From: Zymobacter sp047495495
Lineage (GTDB): Bacteria; Pseudomonadota; Gammaproteobacteria; Pseudomonadales; Halomonadaceae
Assembly: GCF_047495495.1 (NCBI RefSeq)
Contig: NZ_CP179930.1
Span: 2,232,001-2,296,000 of the forward strand
Direction of reading: 5' to 3'
Length of the DNA: 64,000 nucleotides
The position numbers and the translations under genes are program-made. Every line of letters starts with the position of its first letter. Position 1 is the stretch's first letter. Shown piece after piece: positions 46,960 through 55,691 of the stretch. The notes beneath the pieces were generated by a model, which worked only from the letters and a program-made list of their open reading frames with translations, did no database searches and had not been told where the DNA came from.

Positions 46960-47709
46960 TTACGCCAGCGCATCTTGCTGCGCGGCGATAATCTGCTCGG
47001 CCAGCGCTAGGTCTTCAGGATGAGTGATCTTGAGATTGTCGCGCCGTCCCGCCACCAGCCTCGGCGACAAGCCCAGCGCCTCTACGGCCGACGCTTCATC
47101 GGTGATGGTCTCGGCAATGCTGCGCCCCTGCGCTTCGGCACGTTGATAGGCGTCATACATAGCCTGCCGCAGTACACCATAGCGAAAGAGCTGCGGCGTC
47201 AGTGCATGCCACAAATCGACGCGGCTTTCGGTATGTGCGACCTGATTCTGCCCAGCGCACGCTCGTTTCATCGTATCCGAGGCGGGAACGGCCAGTAGCC
47301 CACCCACTGGGTCCCCCCTCAAGGCTGCGGCCATAGCGCGCAGCTCTTGAGAGCGCACGCAGGGCCGCGCGACATCGTGCACGGCAACCCAGTCCTGCGG
47401 GTTAGCATAGCCTTCCAGCGCCACCAAGCCAGCCCACACCGAATCCGCACGCTCTGCACCGCCGTCGATACGCAGCCAGTCAATCCCGTCCGGCAACATG
47501 CCAGTGTCAAAGTAGGCATCCTGCGGCGAAAGGCATACCAACTGCTGTGCCTGCGGCCAAGCCTCATGCAGCCGAGCCAGCGTTGTGCTCAGCACGCACC
47601 GACCCGCCAGCGGCAGATACTGCTTAGGAACATCGCAGCCCATGCGGCGGCCGACGCCCGCCGCGGGCACAATCACCCAGCGTACGGTTTCAAACGGCTC
47701 GGACGTCAT
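46960..47709 (-). CDS. ispD: 2-C-methyl-D-erythritol 4-phosphate cytidylyltransferase
   Basis: A 249-residue nucleotidyltransferase of the MEP pathway that joins MEP to CTP. The CTP-binding block AAGVGRRMGCDVPKQYL is near 16 and the conserved VHDVARPCVR near 110. Its ATG overlaps the ftsB stop (TGATG), so translation is coupled. Length is slightly above the family average. Confidence 0.95.
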   Translation of the reverse strand: MTSEPFETVRWVIVPAAGVGRRMGCDVPKQYLPLAGRCVLSTTLARLHEAWPQAQQLVCLSPQDAYFDTGMLPDGIDWLRIDGGAERADSVWAGLVALEGYANPQDWVAVHDVARPCVRSQELRAMAAALRGDPVGGLLAVPASDTMKRACAGQNQVAHTESRVDLWHALTPQLFRYGVLRQAMYDAYQRAEAQGRSIAETITDEASAVEALGLSPRLVAGRRDNLKITHPEDLALAEQIIAAQQDALA

Positions 47710-48050
47710 CACGGCATCTGCTCCGGCGAACTGTTCTCAATGGGCGCTTCCGGCAGTTCTTGCAGCGTTCTTACGACGCTGGCAGGCACCCACAAGAACT
47801 GCTCATCGTTGCGCACCATGCCCAGATCGTTGCGTGCACGTTCTTCAATCGCATCAAGCCCGGTCTTGAGATCGACCACCTCGGCTGTCAGCTGGGCATT
47901 GCGCTCGCGCAGCACGCTGACCTTCGCTTCCTGCGTATCGGCACGCGTCGTGATCATGTGCAGTTCGAGCAGCCCACCGTCGCCGAACCACAGGTGGTAC
48001 TGCAATCCGGCCAGCGCAAGCACCAGCGCCAGAGAAAGCCATTTCAGCAT
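47709..48050 (-). CDS. ftsB: Cell division protein FtsB
   Basis: A 113-residue bitopic protein: one N-terminal membrane helix (LKWLSLALVLALAGLQYHLW) and a periplasmic coiled coil (about 35-75) ending in the conserved ARNDLGMVRNDE block. FtsB bridges FtsL and FtsQ and helps activate septal peptidoglycan synthesis. The tail beyond about residue 90 is longer than in E. coli. It is the first gene of the ftsB-ispD-ispF-truD-surE-nlpD-rpoS block. Confidence 0.93.
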   Translation of the reverse strand: MLKWLSLALVLALAGLQYHLWFGDGGLLELHMITTRADTQEAKVSVLRERNAQLTAEVVDLKTGLDAIEERARNDLGMVRNDEQFLWVPASVVRTLQELPEAPIENSSPEQMP

Positions 48051-48121
48051 ATGCTACATTCCGTTCCTGTCACTAACCGTCGATCCAGCCGATATCACTG
48101 CTCATAGCGAGGTGCGCGGTC

Positions 48122-48433
48122 ATGTATCAACTCATTGTGTATGTACCCGTTGATGCTGCCGAACAGGTAAAAGAGGCCATTTTCAACGCAGGTGCTGGCA
48201 CTCTAGGCCAATATTCTCATTGCTGCTTCGAAATACGCGGCACAGGACAGTTCATGCCGGCGGCCGACGCTCATCCAGCCGTGGGCGAATGCCAGCAGAT
48301 CAATCAGGTCGAGGAGCTACGCATTGAGCTGCTCTGCCCTGACGACCGCCTGAAAGAAACCATCGCCAACCTGAAAGCCGCTCATCCGTACGAGCACCCT
48401 GTGTATGCCGTCATTGCACTTGTTGATGCCTAA
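48122..48433 (+). CDS. NIF3/YqfO C-terminal-domain-like protein
   Basis: A 103-residue protein matching the central domain of YqfO/NIF3 proteins as a free-standing unit: VYVPVDAAEQVKEAIFNAGAG, YSHCCFEIRGTGQFMPA and AHPYEHPVYAVIAL. The fold is a ferredoxin-like PII-type domain. Function unknown; related stand-alone proteins are common in gammaproteobacteria. ATG 48122 has GAGG nine bases upstream. Divergent from ftsB, with 71 bases between the starts. Confidence 0.85.
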   Translation: MYQLIVYVPVDAAEQVKEAIFNAGAGTLGQYSHCCFEIRGTGQFMPAADAHPAVGECQQINQVEELRIELLCPDDRLKETIANLKAAHPYEHPVYAVIALVDA

Positions 48434-48472
48434 GACAACTCGTCCAAGTGAGCTCGCCAGATCAGGACGCCA

Positions 48473-48997
48473 TCAACGAATGACGTCCTGATGCAGCGGG
48501 AAGTGCCCACGCACCCGGTCTTCGAAAAACAGCTTCAGCGTGCGGCGTACGGTCTCAAAGGCGATCTGATCCCACGGGATGTCCTTTTCGTCAAACAGGG
48601 CAACGTCAAGGCTCTCGATACCGGCCGAAAAGTCACCCTCCAACTCGCTGCGGAAGATCATATAGACATTGTTGAAGCGTGGAATATCCAGCACGGTATA
48701 CAGCATAGCGTTTTGTACCTGCGCCCCGGCCTCCTCACGCGTTTCGCGCAGCGCCGCTTCGACGGTTGTCTCACCGTTCTCCATGAATCCCGCTGGCAGC
48801 GTCCACAGACCATAGCCAGGTTCGATGGCACGCTGGCACAGCAGTACGCGTGAACCCTGTACCGGCAGCGTGCCCGCAACGATGACGGGGTTACTATAAT
48901 GAATGGTGCCACAGAACGAACAGACATCTCGGAGGCGATCATCGCCATCAGGAATGGCCTGATGGACAGGGTGACCGCACTGACTGCAGAAATTCAT
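48473..48997 (-). CDS. NUDIX hydrolase with N-terminal zinc ribbon
   Basis: A 174-residue protein. Cys4/Cys7 and Cys26/Cys29 form a zinc ribbon (CSQCGHPV, CSFCGTIH), followed by the Nudix box at about 70-92 (GFMENGE...RETREEAG). Zinc-ribbon Nudix proteins include NADH pyrophosphatase NudC, but this one is shorter, so the substrate is open. ATG 48997 has GAGG five bases upstream. The upstream 43 codons of open frame overlap the start of the acyltransferase gene on the other strand and are not family-like. Confidence 0.87.
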   Translation of the reverse strand: MNFCSQCGHPVHQAIPDGDDRLRDVCSFCGTIHYSNPVIVAGTLPVQGSRVLLCQRAIEPGYGLWTLPAGFMENGETTVEAALRETREEAGAQVQNAMLYTVLDIPRFNNVYMIFRSELEGDFSAGIESLDVALFDEKDIPWDQIAFETVRRTLKLFFEDRVRGHFPLHQDVIR

Positions 48998-49165
48998 GCC
49001 AACCTCATCACAGGGCGAATGCATTTGCCTTTTACCATACGCTGAACCGCGGTCCAGACGCCATTGCCGTGTACGTACTGCCAAGGCAAGGCTGCTCTGA
49101 AACCCGCCCTCAGGTATACTCTCCATCCTTATTACGGTTTCGATACACGCGTTACGGCAGATGAC

Positions 49166-50098
49166 ATGACCACCAAAGACCGTTTCAGTGCCGCACTGAT
49201 CTCATGGCTCTGGCGTCGGCTTTCCCGATGCCGGCTGAGCACCCTCTGGCGCCTTGCCGGCCTGATGCAGCCTCTCTACCGCGCGCTCGCTCACCGCGAA
49301 CGTCGCGTCACCCGCGATAATCTGGCGCGCGCCTATCCCATGCTAGACCATGAGCAGCGGGCACGACTGGCCCGCCTCAGCCTGCGCCACTCCATCGTCA
49401 CGGCGCTGGAGCTCGGTTTTGCTTGGCAAGGGAAGGTCACTTCCGTCAATGCATCAATCAAGCGGATCGAAGGACTGGCGCTGCTCGAAGAAGCGCAGGC
49501 CCAGAAAAAAGGGGTCATCATTCTGGCGCCCCATTTCGGCAACTGGGAGGTGCTCAACTTCTGGCTGTCATCAAACATGCCATTCACGGCCATGTACGAA
49601 CCGCCTCGCCTGCATCGGCTGGATGACATCATCCGCACTGGCCGCGAACGCATGGGCGCACATCTCGTGCCAACCACCGCTCGCGGGGTATCGGCACTTC
49701 TGAAAGCACTCAAGCGTGGTGAAGCGGTAGGTATTCTGCCCGATCAGGTGCCGGATGACACGGGTGGCGTGATCGCTCCGTTCTATGGCTATCCTGCATA
49801 CACGGCCACACTGCTGCCGAAGCTGGTTAGCCGCACAGGAGCGCAGGTAATTGTCAGCGTTGCGCGTCGACTGCCTCGCGGCGAGGGCTATGTGCTGCAC
49901 TTCATGCGTGCAGACGAACGCGTGTATGCCGACGACGATGCCACAGCAGCGCACGGCGTGAATGCCAGTGTTGAACGCGTTATTGCGCTTGATCCCGCGC
50001 AGTACCAGTGGGAATACAAGCGTTACAAGCACACATCGCACCTGTACCAGGATAACCAGCTGATCACCCCGTGGGACGCGTCAGCGCCAGCGCCCTGA
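49166..50098 (+). CDS. Lipid A biosynthesis acyltransferase, second paralogue
   Basis: A 310-residue LpxL/LpxM-family protein. It has a hydrophobic N-terminal segment, NLARAYPMLDHEQRARL, the acyltransferase motif HFGNWE (His near 123), GVSALLKALKRGEAVGILPDQVP and PFYGYPAYTATL. ATG 49166 is chosen by comparison with the family; the ribosome binding site is weak. The HxxxxE form is the classical active-site motif, while the paralogue at 29147 has HxxxxD. Two such enzymes suggest a hexa- or penta-acylated lipid A made by separate transferases. A hairpin follows 10 bases after the stop. Confidence 0.88.
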   Translation: MTTKDRFSAALISWLWRRLSRCRLSTLWRLAGLMQPLYRALAHRERRVTRDNLARAYPMLDHEQRARLARLSLRHSIVTALELGFAWQGKVTSVNASIKRIEGLALLEEAQAQKKGVIILAPHFGNWEVLNFWLSSNMPFTAMYEPPRLHRLDDIIRTGRERMGAHLVPTTARGVSALLKALKRGEAVGILPDQVPDDTGGVIAPFYGYPAYTATLLPKLVSRTGAQVIVSVARRLPRGEGYVLHFMRADERVYADDDATAAHGVNASVERVIALDPAQYQWEYKRYKHTSHLYQDNQLITPWDASAPAP

Positions 50099-50108
50099 TA
50101 CAGATACA

Positions 50109-50140
50109 GAATGCCCGCAGCGGTAACGCTGCGGGCATTC
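50109..50140. terminator. Hairpin between convergent genes
   Basis: Perfect 14 bp stem (GAATGCCCGCAGCG) with GTAA tetraloop, between the acyltransferase gene and the minus-strand lrp-like gene. No T run on either side, so it may act as a Rho-independent terminator only weakly. Confidence 0.55.
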
Positions 50141-50163
50141 GTTCATCGACAAGATAAAAACCA

Positions 50164-50634
50164 CTATTCTGCCAATGGTAATCCTGCCAGCGGCAACGCC
50201 GACGTATCCTTGAGCGTTTCCATCACCATCCGCGCCTCCAGAGTCGACACCGCCGGGAAAACGACCAGCTGATGCGCCAGCGCATCATAAGCGGCCAGAT
50301 CAGCAACCTGAACATGCAGCGCATAGCTGGCACTGTCCTGCAGACGGTACAACTGGGTCACTTCGGGCATCGCCATCACGGCCGCTAGAAAGGCATCGAC
50401 ACTCGGGCCAAAAGCCGTGTGCAGGCGCACGGATACCAACAGTATCAGTGCCGCTCCTACCTGCCGTGCATCCAGCAGCGCTACGCGCTTGCGGATAATG
50501 CCTTCACCTTCCAGCTTGTGCACTCGACGCCAGCACGCTGTCGTTCCCAATCCAATGCGATCAGCCAGTGCACTGACGGAAACGCTACAGTCCTGCTGCA
50601 ACGCCTCAAGAATATCCCTATCGTACTGATCCAT
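50164..50634 (-). CDS. Lrp/AsnC family transcriptional regulator
   Basis: A 156-residue protein with an N-terminal winged helix (DRDILEALQQDCSVSVSALA, then GLGTTACWRRVHKLEGEGIIRK) and a C-terminal RAM domain (VSVRLHTAFG, DLAAYDALAHQLV). Such proteins form octamers that bind amino acids and control nearby or amino-acid genes. The target is not visible; the LysR gene on the other side of the 430-base gap is transcribed away. Confidence 0.9.
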   Translation of the reverse strand: MDQYDRDILEALQQDCSVSVSALADRIGLGTTACWRRVHKLEGEGIIRKRVALLDARQVGAALILLVSVRLHTAFGPSVDAFLAAVMAMPEVTQLYRLQDSASYALHVQVADLAAYDALAHQLVVFPAVSTLEARMVMETLKDTSALPLAGLPLAE

Positions 50635-51064
50635 GGTGGCCCCTGCTTGCCCCAGAAGTCGTGAGGAAGAAGCCCCATTCTACCGCTGACCGTCCGCTCG
50701 CCAGCGCCACGAAAGCAATCAAAACATTGGCTTATCCGTGGGTTACAACTGCTCGCGGCGCGAAAACGACCACAGTGCATATTCATTGATGATTATCACT
50801 AAATGAAAGACAACGTGCACATTGCCCGTATTCAACGCATAAAACATGGTTCGAATCTGGCTGAATAGCACAATGGTGCAGATACTTCCTCGCTTTATGT
50901 CACAAACATATCTCCATGCGTGCTCCACTAAGGCAGCAGTAACAGGCAAGCCTATTCGCCAAAGCGCACTACTGGCACCTGATTGAACATGATCTGGCAA
51001 ATTTCACCTAGGTTATGCCGATATATGCCATTCACTCAATCGATAACGTTTCTGGACTCATGTC
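50635..51064. other. Divergent intergenic region of lrp-like and lysR-like genes
   Basis: About 430 bases with no coding frame of note. Promoters of both regulators must lie here; several AT-rich stretches (around 50770-50830 and 50890-50920) are candidates. No palindrome strong enough to call an operator. Confidence 0.45.
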
Positions 51065-52027
51065 ATGACGCAGCATAAGGATGTAGGTGCAATTCAACGC
51101 CTGTCGCCCGCAAATGCCGAACAGCTAACACACTTCATCCAGCGCCGAATGACCCTCAAGCAACTGCAGGTCATTCTGGCGCTTCAGCGCCACAAGACCA
51201 TTGCCAACGCTTCCGGGTCGCTGTGCATGACAGCGGCGAACGTCTCCCTTTACATTCGTGAGATGGAACAGCAGCTGCAGACACCGCTCTTCCTGCGCAA
51301 CAATGGCTTGTATCGCGCCACGGCCGCCGGGCTGCTGCTGACGCAGCTGGCCCAGCGCATCGACAACGAGTGCCAGCGCACCATCGACCGCTGCCGACAG
51401 GCCGTGCTTCATCCCGAAGCCCACAGCCTAGGCATCGGTTATATCGGGGCCTCAATGAGCGCTTACGCCTACGCGCTGTGGCACCGCCTGCTGCCTCAGG
51501 TGGAAGGCAACAGCCTGCATATCGAAGACCTCTCGGGGTTGCTTCATAACAGCGACATGCAGATGCCGCGCGACGAACAGCTGGGCATCGTTCTATCGAC
51601 CAGCCCACTGAACATGGCCTATGACAGCAGCGAATGGCATATTCAGACCTTCGTACTGCGCCAGTATCATATCCTTGTAGATTCACGCTCTCCGCTGTCG
51701 AACGCGCCCAGCTTCCTGCTGCCGCGTGTCAACGCCACGCTGGACGCCATGCTCCACGACCATGTACTAGTGCACTACCCCGATCACAGCGCGATCAGCT
51801 TCTACAACAATGCCATGGCGGTCATGCAGGCCGGTCTTCCCAAAGATACGGCGCTGATCGTATCCGCTTTCGAATTCGAGAGCCTCGCACATCAGAACGC
51901 CTTGCAGGTGCTTGATTCATTGCAGGTCGATCACCTGTGCTACCTCTATGTCCATCCGCGCGCCAGCATCATTGCGGGCCTGCCCGATGCGCTAAGCACG
52001 CTGATTGAGATGGAGCATGCCGCCTAA
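51065..52027 (+). CDS. LysR-family transcriptional regulator
   Basis: A 320-residue protein. The winged helix-turn-helix begins near residue 29 (MTLKQLQVILALQRHKTIAN) and the recognition part is NVSLYIREMEQQLQTPLF. The remainder forms the two-lobed co-inducer domain (about 115-310). The N terminus is about 25 residues longer than the family average, so the start could lie at a later ATG. The regulated genes are not adjacent. A bidirectional terminator follows. Confidence 0.85.
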   Translation: MTQHKDVGAIQRLSPANAEQLTHFIQRRMTLKQLQVILALQRHKTIANASGSLCMTAANVSLYIREMEQQLQTPLFLRNNGLYRATAAGLLLTQLAQRIDNECQRTIDRCRQAVLHPEAHSLGIGYIGASMSAYAYALWHRLLPQVEGNSLHIEDLSGLLHNSDMQMPRDEQLGIVLSTSPLNMAYDSSEWHIQTFVLRQYHILVDSRSPLSNAPSFLLPRVNATLDAMLHDHVLVHYPDHSAISFYNNAMAVMQAGLPKDTALIVSAFEFESLAHQNALQVLDSLQVDHLCYLYVHPRASIIAGLPDALSTLIEMEHAA

Positions 52028-52072
52028 CCAAATAGGCCCTGCACCGACTGTTAAGTCATAAACCGACCACAA

Positions 52073-52110
52073 AAAAAGACGCACCACCGTAAAGGTGAGT
52101 GCGTCTTTTT
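52073..52110. terminator. Bidirectional terminator after lysR-like gene
   Basis: AAAAAGACGCAC and complement GTGCGTCTTTTT, with an inner CACC/GGTG extension. T runs on both strands serve both the lysR-like transcript and the glutaredoxin transcript coming from the right. Confidence 0.88.
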
Positions 52111-52131
52111 ATATCTAGACAGACATGACCA

Positions 52132-52401
52132 TCATTGGACGTTAGTGTGCAGCCAGTCAATGATGTCATCGGATTCATACAGCCAGATGTCCTGACCGTG
52201 TGATGCGATATGCAGACAAGGCACCTGCTTGCGACCACCACCGGCCAAAAGCTCTTCGCGATGGAGCGGATTCTTGTGAATATCCCGCATCGCGATCGGC
52301 AGCTGACGCTGCTCGATATAGTGCCGCACCTTCAGACAGAAAGGACAGCTTTCGAAATGATAGAGCGTCAAGCCACGGCAGGAACGTGCCAGATCGGACA
52401 T
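52132..52401 (-). CDS. Glutaredoxin-like protein
   Basis: An 89-residue thioredoxin-fold protein. The active site is ESCPFC (Cys19, Cys22), followed by KVRHYIEQRQLP, the cis-proline region KQVPCLHI and a C-terminal DIIDWLHTNV. It resembles glutaredoxin or the N-terminal domain of glutathione S-transferases. GGGAG precedes ATG 52401. It lies alone between the lysR-like gene and the unknown membrane protein gene. Confidence 0.83.
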   Translation of the reverse strand: MSDLARSCRGLTLYHFESCPFCLKVRHYIEQRQLPIAMRDIHKNPLHREELLAGGGRKQVPCLHIASHGQDIWLYESDDIIDWLHTNVQ

Positions 52402-52566
52402 AAGGACTCCCAGTCAGCCTGGGCCTGAACACCTGCGCGCCAAGCCCATACACAAATCAAGTTGAATCGCCAGAAAACCCAGCATTTGTGTAAAGTATGC
52501 CGTACTCCCTTTCTCATGCCCAGCCCTGCGCTCATTGCCATTTCTCATGGCACTGACAGTAGGCCG

Positions 52567-53934
52567 CTATTCCACCGTCTGAACAGGCACCTCTTCGATA
52601 TCCACGATTCCGGACCGACTGATGATGATCTTCCAGCGCTGGATTTCCATGGGCTGCCCTTCCTGTGCACTGCACGCAATTAGGTTCAGCTGATAGCGGC
52701 GCTCGACTTTCTCCCGCGTCACCTGACCTTCCTTGATGGCATAGACACGATGCGTCGTTTTGCTCATCAAACGCGTCAGAAGGCGAAGGTCCAATTCGAT
52801 GGTCTCTCGCGTCTGCTTATAGCCGCTCAGAAAGCGCGTCGGTTTCATGCGCGAACGGCTCTTGTACTGCAACACCACTTCCTGACGATGGCTAATGCTG
52901 CCGCGTCGCGCCGCTTGAATCTCACGGCTCAAGCGCCACGGCTTGCGGTAGTCGAACCACTCCCGCTGGCGCCCCACAATCTGCTGACTATCAGGGTCAC
53001 GGTAGATACGCACCCACTTGGGACGCCCACGCCGCAGCCAACGCCACAGCGTGTTGCGCAACTCATCCTTAAAAACTTCGCGCAGTGCGTACACAAATGC
53101 CAGCGTCAGAATGAACCACACGGTGAAGTCATTCATCAAATGGCGAGCCTGCATCAGCGCCACCGTCACCACAATCATCACCAGCCCCGTAGCCAGCGCC
53201 TTGACCATGCGCTGCTCACCCGCTCCCAGCTCCTTCGGCTTATCGTTGAGCGTAACGGGATACTCCGTCAGTCGCCGCAGCAGACGCATCTTGTTGGACA
53301 TTCGCGTAGGGCTGGATTCGGCACGCTCCGAGTTATAGCCGCTGGCACGGCGATAGCGCTTCTCCTCGTTGCATACCGCAAGCAAGCGCGCCTTGATCGC
53401 GCCATAATCGTTGCCGCGCGGCATGTGCGCAACCAGCGACAGTAGCTGCTGTTCGGTGAACCACGACAGGTAATTGTCGATATTGTTGAAGTACTTGAGC
53501 AGGTTTTCTTCTTCAGGCGCATTGCGACGCAGACGGCGCAAGATGCTCTGAATTAGCGCGATCTCCTGCTCAGCCTGTGCCAGCGTTACGTTTTCCTGCC
53601 CATCGACACCGTGGCGGATCGCGCGGATCGAGTTTTCCAGTGCCGACGCATACTGATAGGCATACAGACTCAGGTTCAGACGGTACTGATGGCTGGGTAT
53701 CTGACCGCGCCCGGCCAAGCGGCTGTATACCAATGGCAGTTCGTTCTTGGTGCTGAAATAGGTACGACGCACGTGAATCGCGCTGTGATAGAAGTCTTCT
53801 TCCGACAGTACGTGCTTGGTCAGCTCCAGATCGCCCGGCACGTACAGATACAGATCCAGCGAATGCTGACTTTCCTCCTGCAGGGTGCGCTCGATACGCA
53901 GCGTGAATCCTTCCCGTCGCGTTACATTGATCAT
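52567..53934 (-). CDS. Conserved-looking membrane protein of unknown function
   Basis: A 455-residue protein I do not recognise. The N-terminal half (1-235) is hydrophilic and mixed alpha/beta; two hydrophobic helices lie at about 245-262 and 270-287, with basic residues after the second; the last 170 residues are rich in Arg and Lys (WRWLRRGRPKWVR, RYQLNLIACSAQ). This suggests a protein with both ends on the cytoplasmic side. ATG 53934 has AGGAG seven bases upstream; open frame continues 28 codons further. No nearby gene hints at a role. Confidence 0.72.
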   Translation of the reverse strand: MINVTRREGFTLRIERTLQEESQHSLDLYLYVPGDLELTKHVLSEEDFYHSAIHVRRTYFSTKNELPLVYSRLAGRGQIPSHQYRLNLSLYAYQYASALENSIRAIRHGVDGQENVTLAQAEQEIALIQSILRRLRRNAPEEENLLKYFNNIDNYLSWFTEQQLLSLVAHMPRGNDYGAIKARLLAVCNEEKRYRRASGYNSERAESSPTRMSNKMRLLRRLTEYPVTLNDKPKELGAGEQRMVKALATGLVMIVVTVALMQARHLMNDFTVWFILTLAFVYALREVFKDELRNTLWRWLRRGRPKWVRIYRDPDSQQIVGRQREWFDYRKPWRLSREIQAARRGSISHRQEVVLQYKSRSRMKPTRFLSGYKQTRETIELDLRLLTRLMSKTTHRVYAIKEGQVTREKVERRYQLNLIACSAQEGQPMEIQRWKIIISRSGIVDIEEVPVQTVE

Positions 53935-54483
53935 GCCATCACTCCTGCCAGAATAACCGATCGGTGGCACCAGCCTTGCCGATATCCCTGCCCCTTGAAC
54001 TAGGCGCTCAGTGTCCACTCATCTCATCATGCGGTACCGGTATGGTGCCGTCTTTTCTCACCTAAAACGCGCTGCACATCAAGCGAGCATCATGCTAGGC
54101 GATTCTTGTCCTTTCATGATACATCATACCTACTTCCGCATTCGGCAAAGCCTGAAGTTCGGCCTTGTAAGGCGGCCTATCATGGTCCGTACCGAAAAGA
54201 TGTCAGCCAGATAGCAGAGTTCGCTATACTGATGAATCAAGAGGCTGTTTCAGGGGACGCGCAATATTGCCCTGCACGTGCCCCGCCAAAAGGATACGCG
54301 CTTAGAGGCGCGGCCTCTGTGTAGCGGCAAAAGATTCGCGCCCTGAACTCAGTCCAACGTGAGCCCCCATCGCATCGTGCCGATACCGGATCGCTCGCGA
54401 GTAGGGTGAACGAACAGCCCGACACTCATTGCTGCAGCACCGCCCTTTATCGGTTGCCTGCCGTCAGATTTCACGCCAGCTCG
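53935..54483. other. Divergent intergenic region
   Basis: About 550 bases between the unknown membrane protein gene and the YihY-like gene, transcribed away from each other. No convincing gene. Upstream extension of the YihY frame begins within this region (GTG at 54406) but lacks family character. Confidence 0.45.
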
Positions 54484-55470
54484 ATGGATAGCGATATGCA
54501 GACGTCTCCTTCCCCCAAGACCTCGCGGGACCGCCGCGCAACGTCCCCACTTAGCGTGACACGCCATGGTTGGTGGAGCATCCTGTGGCGCGTATACGGC
54601 TCCATCCAAAAACACCATATCGGCATGATGGCCTCCAGCATTGCCTTCTATGGACTGCTCAGTCTGTTTCCCGCCATTGCAGCCCTGATTTCTATCTGGG
54701 GCATGTACGCCGATCCCGTTCAAGTACAGCAGCAACTGGTCAACCTCGATCAGTTCATTCCTACAGAAGCGGCGTCCATCATTGAGCATCAGGCCGAAGT
54801 GGTCACCGCCAGTGCTGGCCGTGGGCTGAATTTGACCGCGATAGGCAGCCTGTTGTTCACCCTCTACAGTGCTTCTAAAAGCGTGCAGAGCTTCACCGAA
54901 GGGCTGAACATCATCTATGGCGAAAAGGAACAGCGACATTTCCTAGCACAGATCGTGATCAATATTGTATTGACGCTGGGCATGATACTGCTGGCCATCT
55001 TCATGCTATTCAGCGTTGCTATTCTCCCTGTGGTCATGAACTTCTTTCCGTTCGCCGACACACTGACGACATCACTCTACTATCTGCGCTGGCTGATCAT
55101 GCTCTGCATTATCACCCTCGGCATCGCCGTGCTGTATCGCTTCGGGCCCAACCGTCGCGCACCGCGCTGGGAATGGCTCAGCATAGGCACCATCACCTCG
55201 ACACTGCTGTGGATACTGGGGTCACTCGGATTCTCGCTGTATGTCAGCCATTTCGGCAGCTACAACAGTACCTATGGGTCAATCGGTGCCGTCGTCGTCC
55301 TGCTGATGTGGTTCTGGCTATCGGCTTATATCATCCTGCTAGGCGCCAGCATCAACTGCGAGCTTGAGCGCACGACCGAAAAGGACACTACCACGGGCGC
55401 ACCGAAACCCATGGGGCAGCGCCATGCCTATGCTGCAGATACTGTAGCTAAAGACAGCAACGATATCTGA
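54484..55470 (+). CDS. YihY/virulence factor BrkB family membrane protein
   Basis: A 328-residue protein with six hydrophobic helices and the family blocks MMASSIAFYGLLSLFPAIAA, GSLLFTLYSASKSVQSFTEG and LYRFGPNRRAPRWEWLS, then TYGSIGAVVVLLMWFWLSAY. The family was once called RNase BN, but that activity belongs to another gene; its role is unsettled. The start is uncertain: GTG 54406, ATG 54484 and ATG 54496 are all in frame and none has a strong ribosome binding site. I use 54484. Confidence 0.87.
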   Translation: MDSDMQTSPSPKTSRDRRATSPLSVTRHGWWSILWRVYGSIQKHHIGMMASSIAFYGLLSLFPAIAALISIWGMYADPVQVQQQLVNLDQFIPTEAASIIEHQAEVVTASAGRGLNLTAIGSLLFTLYSASKSVQSFTEGLNIIYGEKEQRHFLAQIVINIVLTLGMILLAIFMLFSVAILPVVMNFFPFADTLTTSLYYLRWLIMLCIITLGIAVLYRFGPNRRAPRWEWLSIGTITSTLLWILGSLGFSLYVSHFGSYNSTYGSIGAVVVLLMWFWLSAYIILLGASINCELERTTEKDTTTGAPKPMGQRHAYAADTVAKDSNDI

Positions 55471-55513
55471 TCAGCGCCATAAGCATCCGCTCATAACGAA
55501 CTCATAACAAAAA

Positions 55514-55545
55514 AGAGCGCCACTGCATGTTTACAGTGGCGCTCT
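55514..55545 (-). terminator. Terminator-like hairpin between yihY-like gene and fabV
   Basis: AGAGCGCCACTG and complement, 12 bp, 8 base loop; on the minus strand it is followed by TTTTTTG. It lies 44 bases after the plus-strand stop. A second hairpin, closer to fabV, follows. Confidence 0.75.
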
Positions 55546-55613
55546 GTGATGTCATACACGCTAGCAGATGCTTCCCTTCGCCCGATCCTCACGCGCCAAG
55601 GGCACAGCCGTAG

Positions 55614-55653
55614 AAAAAAGCCCTCCCATTCATTGCAGAATGGAAGGGCTTTT
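55614..55653 (-). terminator. Terminator of fabV (bidirectional)
   Basis: AAAAGCCCT.CCATTC paired with GAATGG.AGGGCTTTT, one internal mismatch; six T on the minus strand and four on the plus strand. It lies 39 bases after the fabV stop. Confidence 0.87.
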
Positions 55654-55691
55654 GTGCGCTATGGCGCCCTTAATCGGGCAGGACTAGCGTC

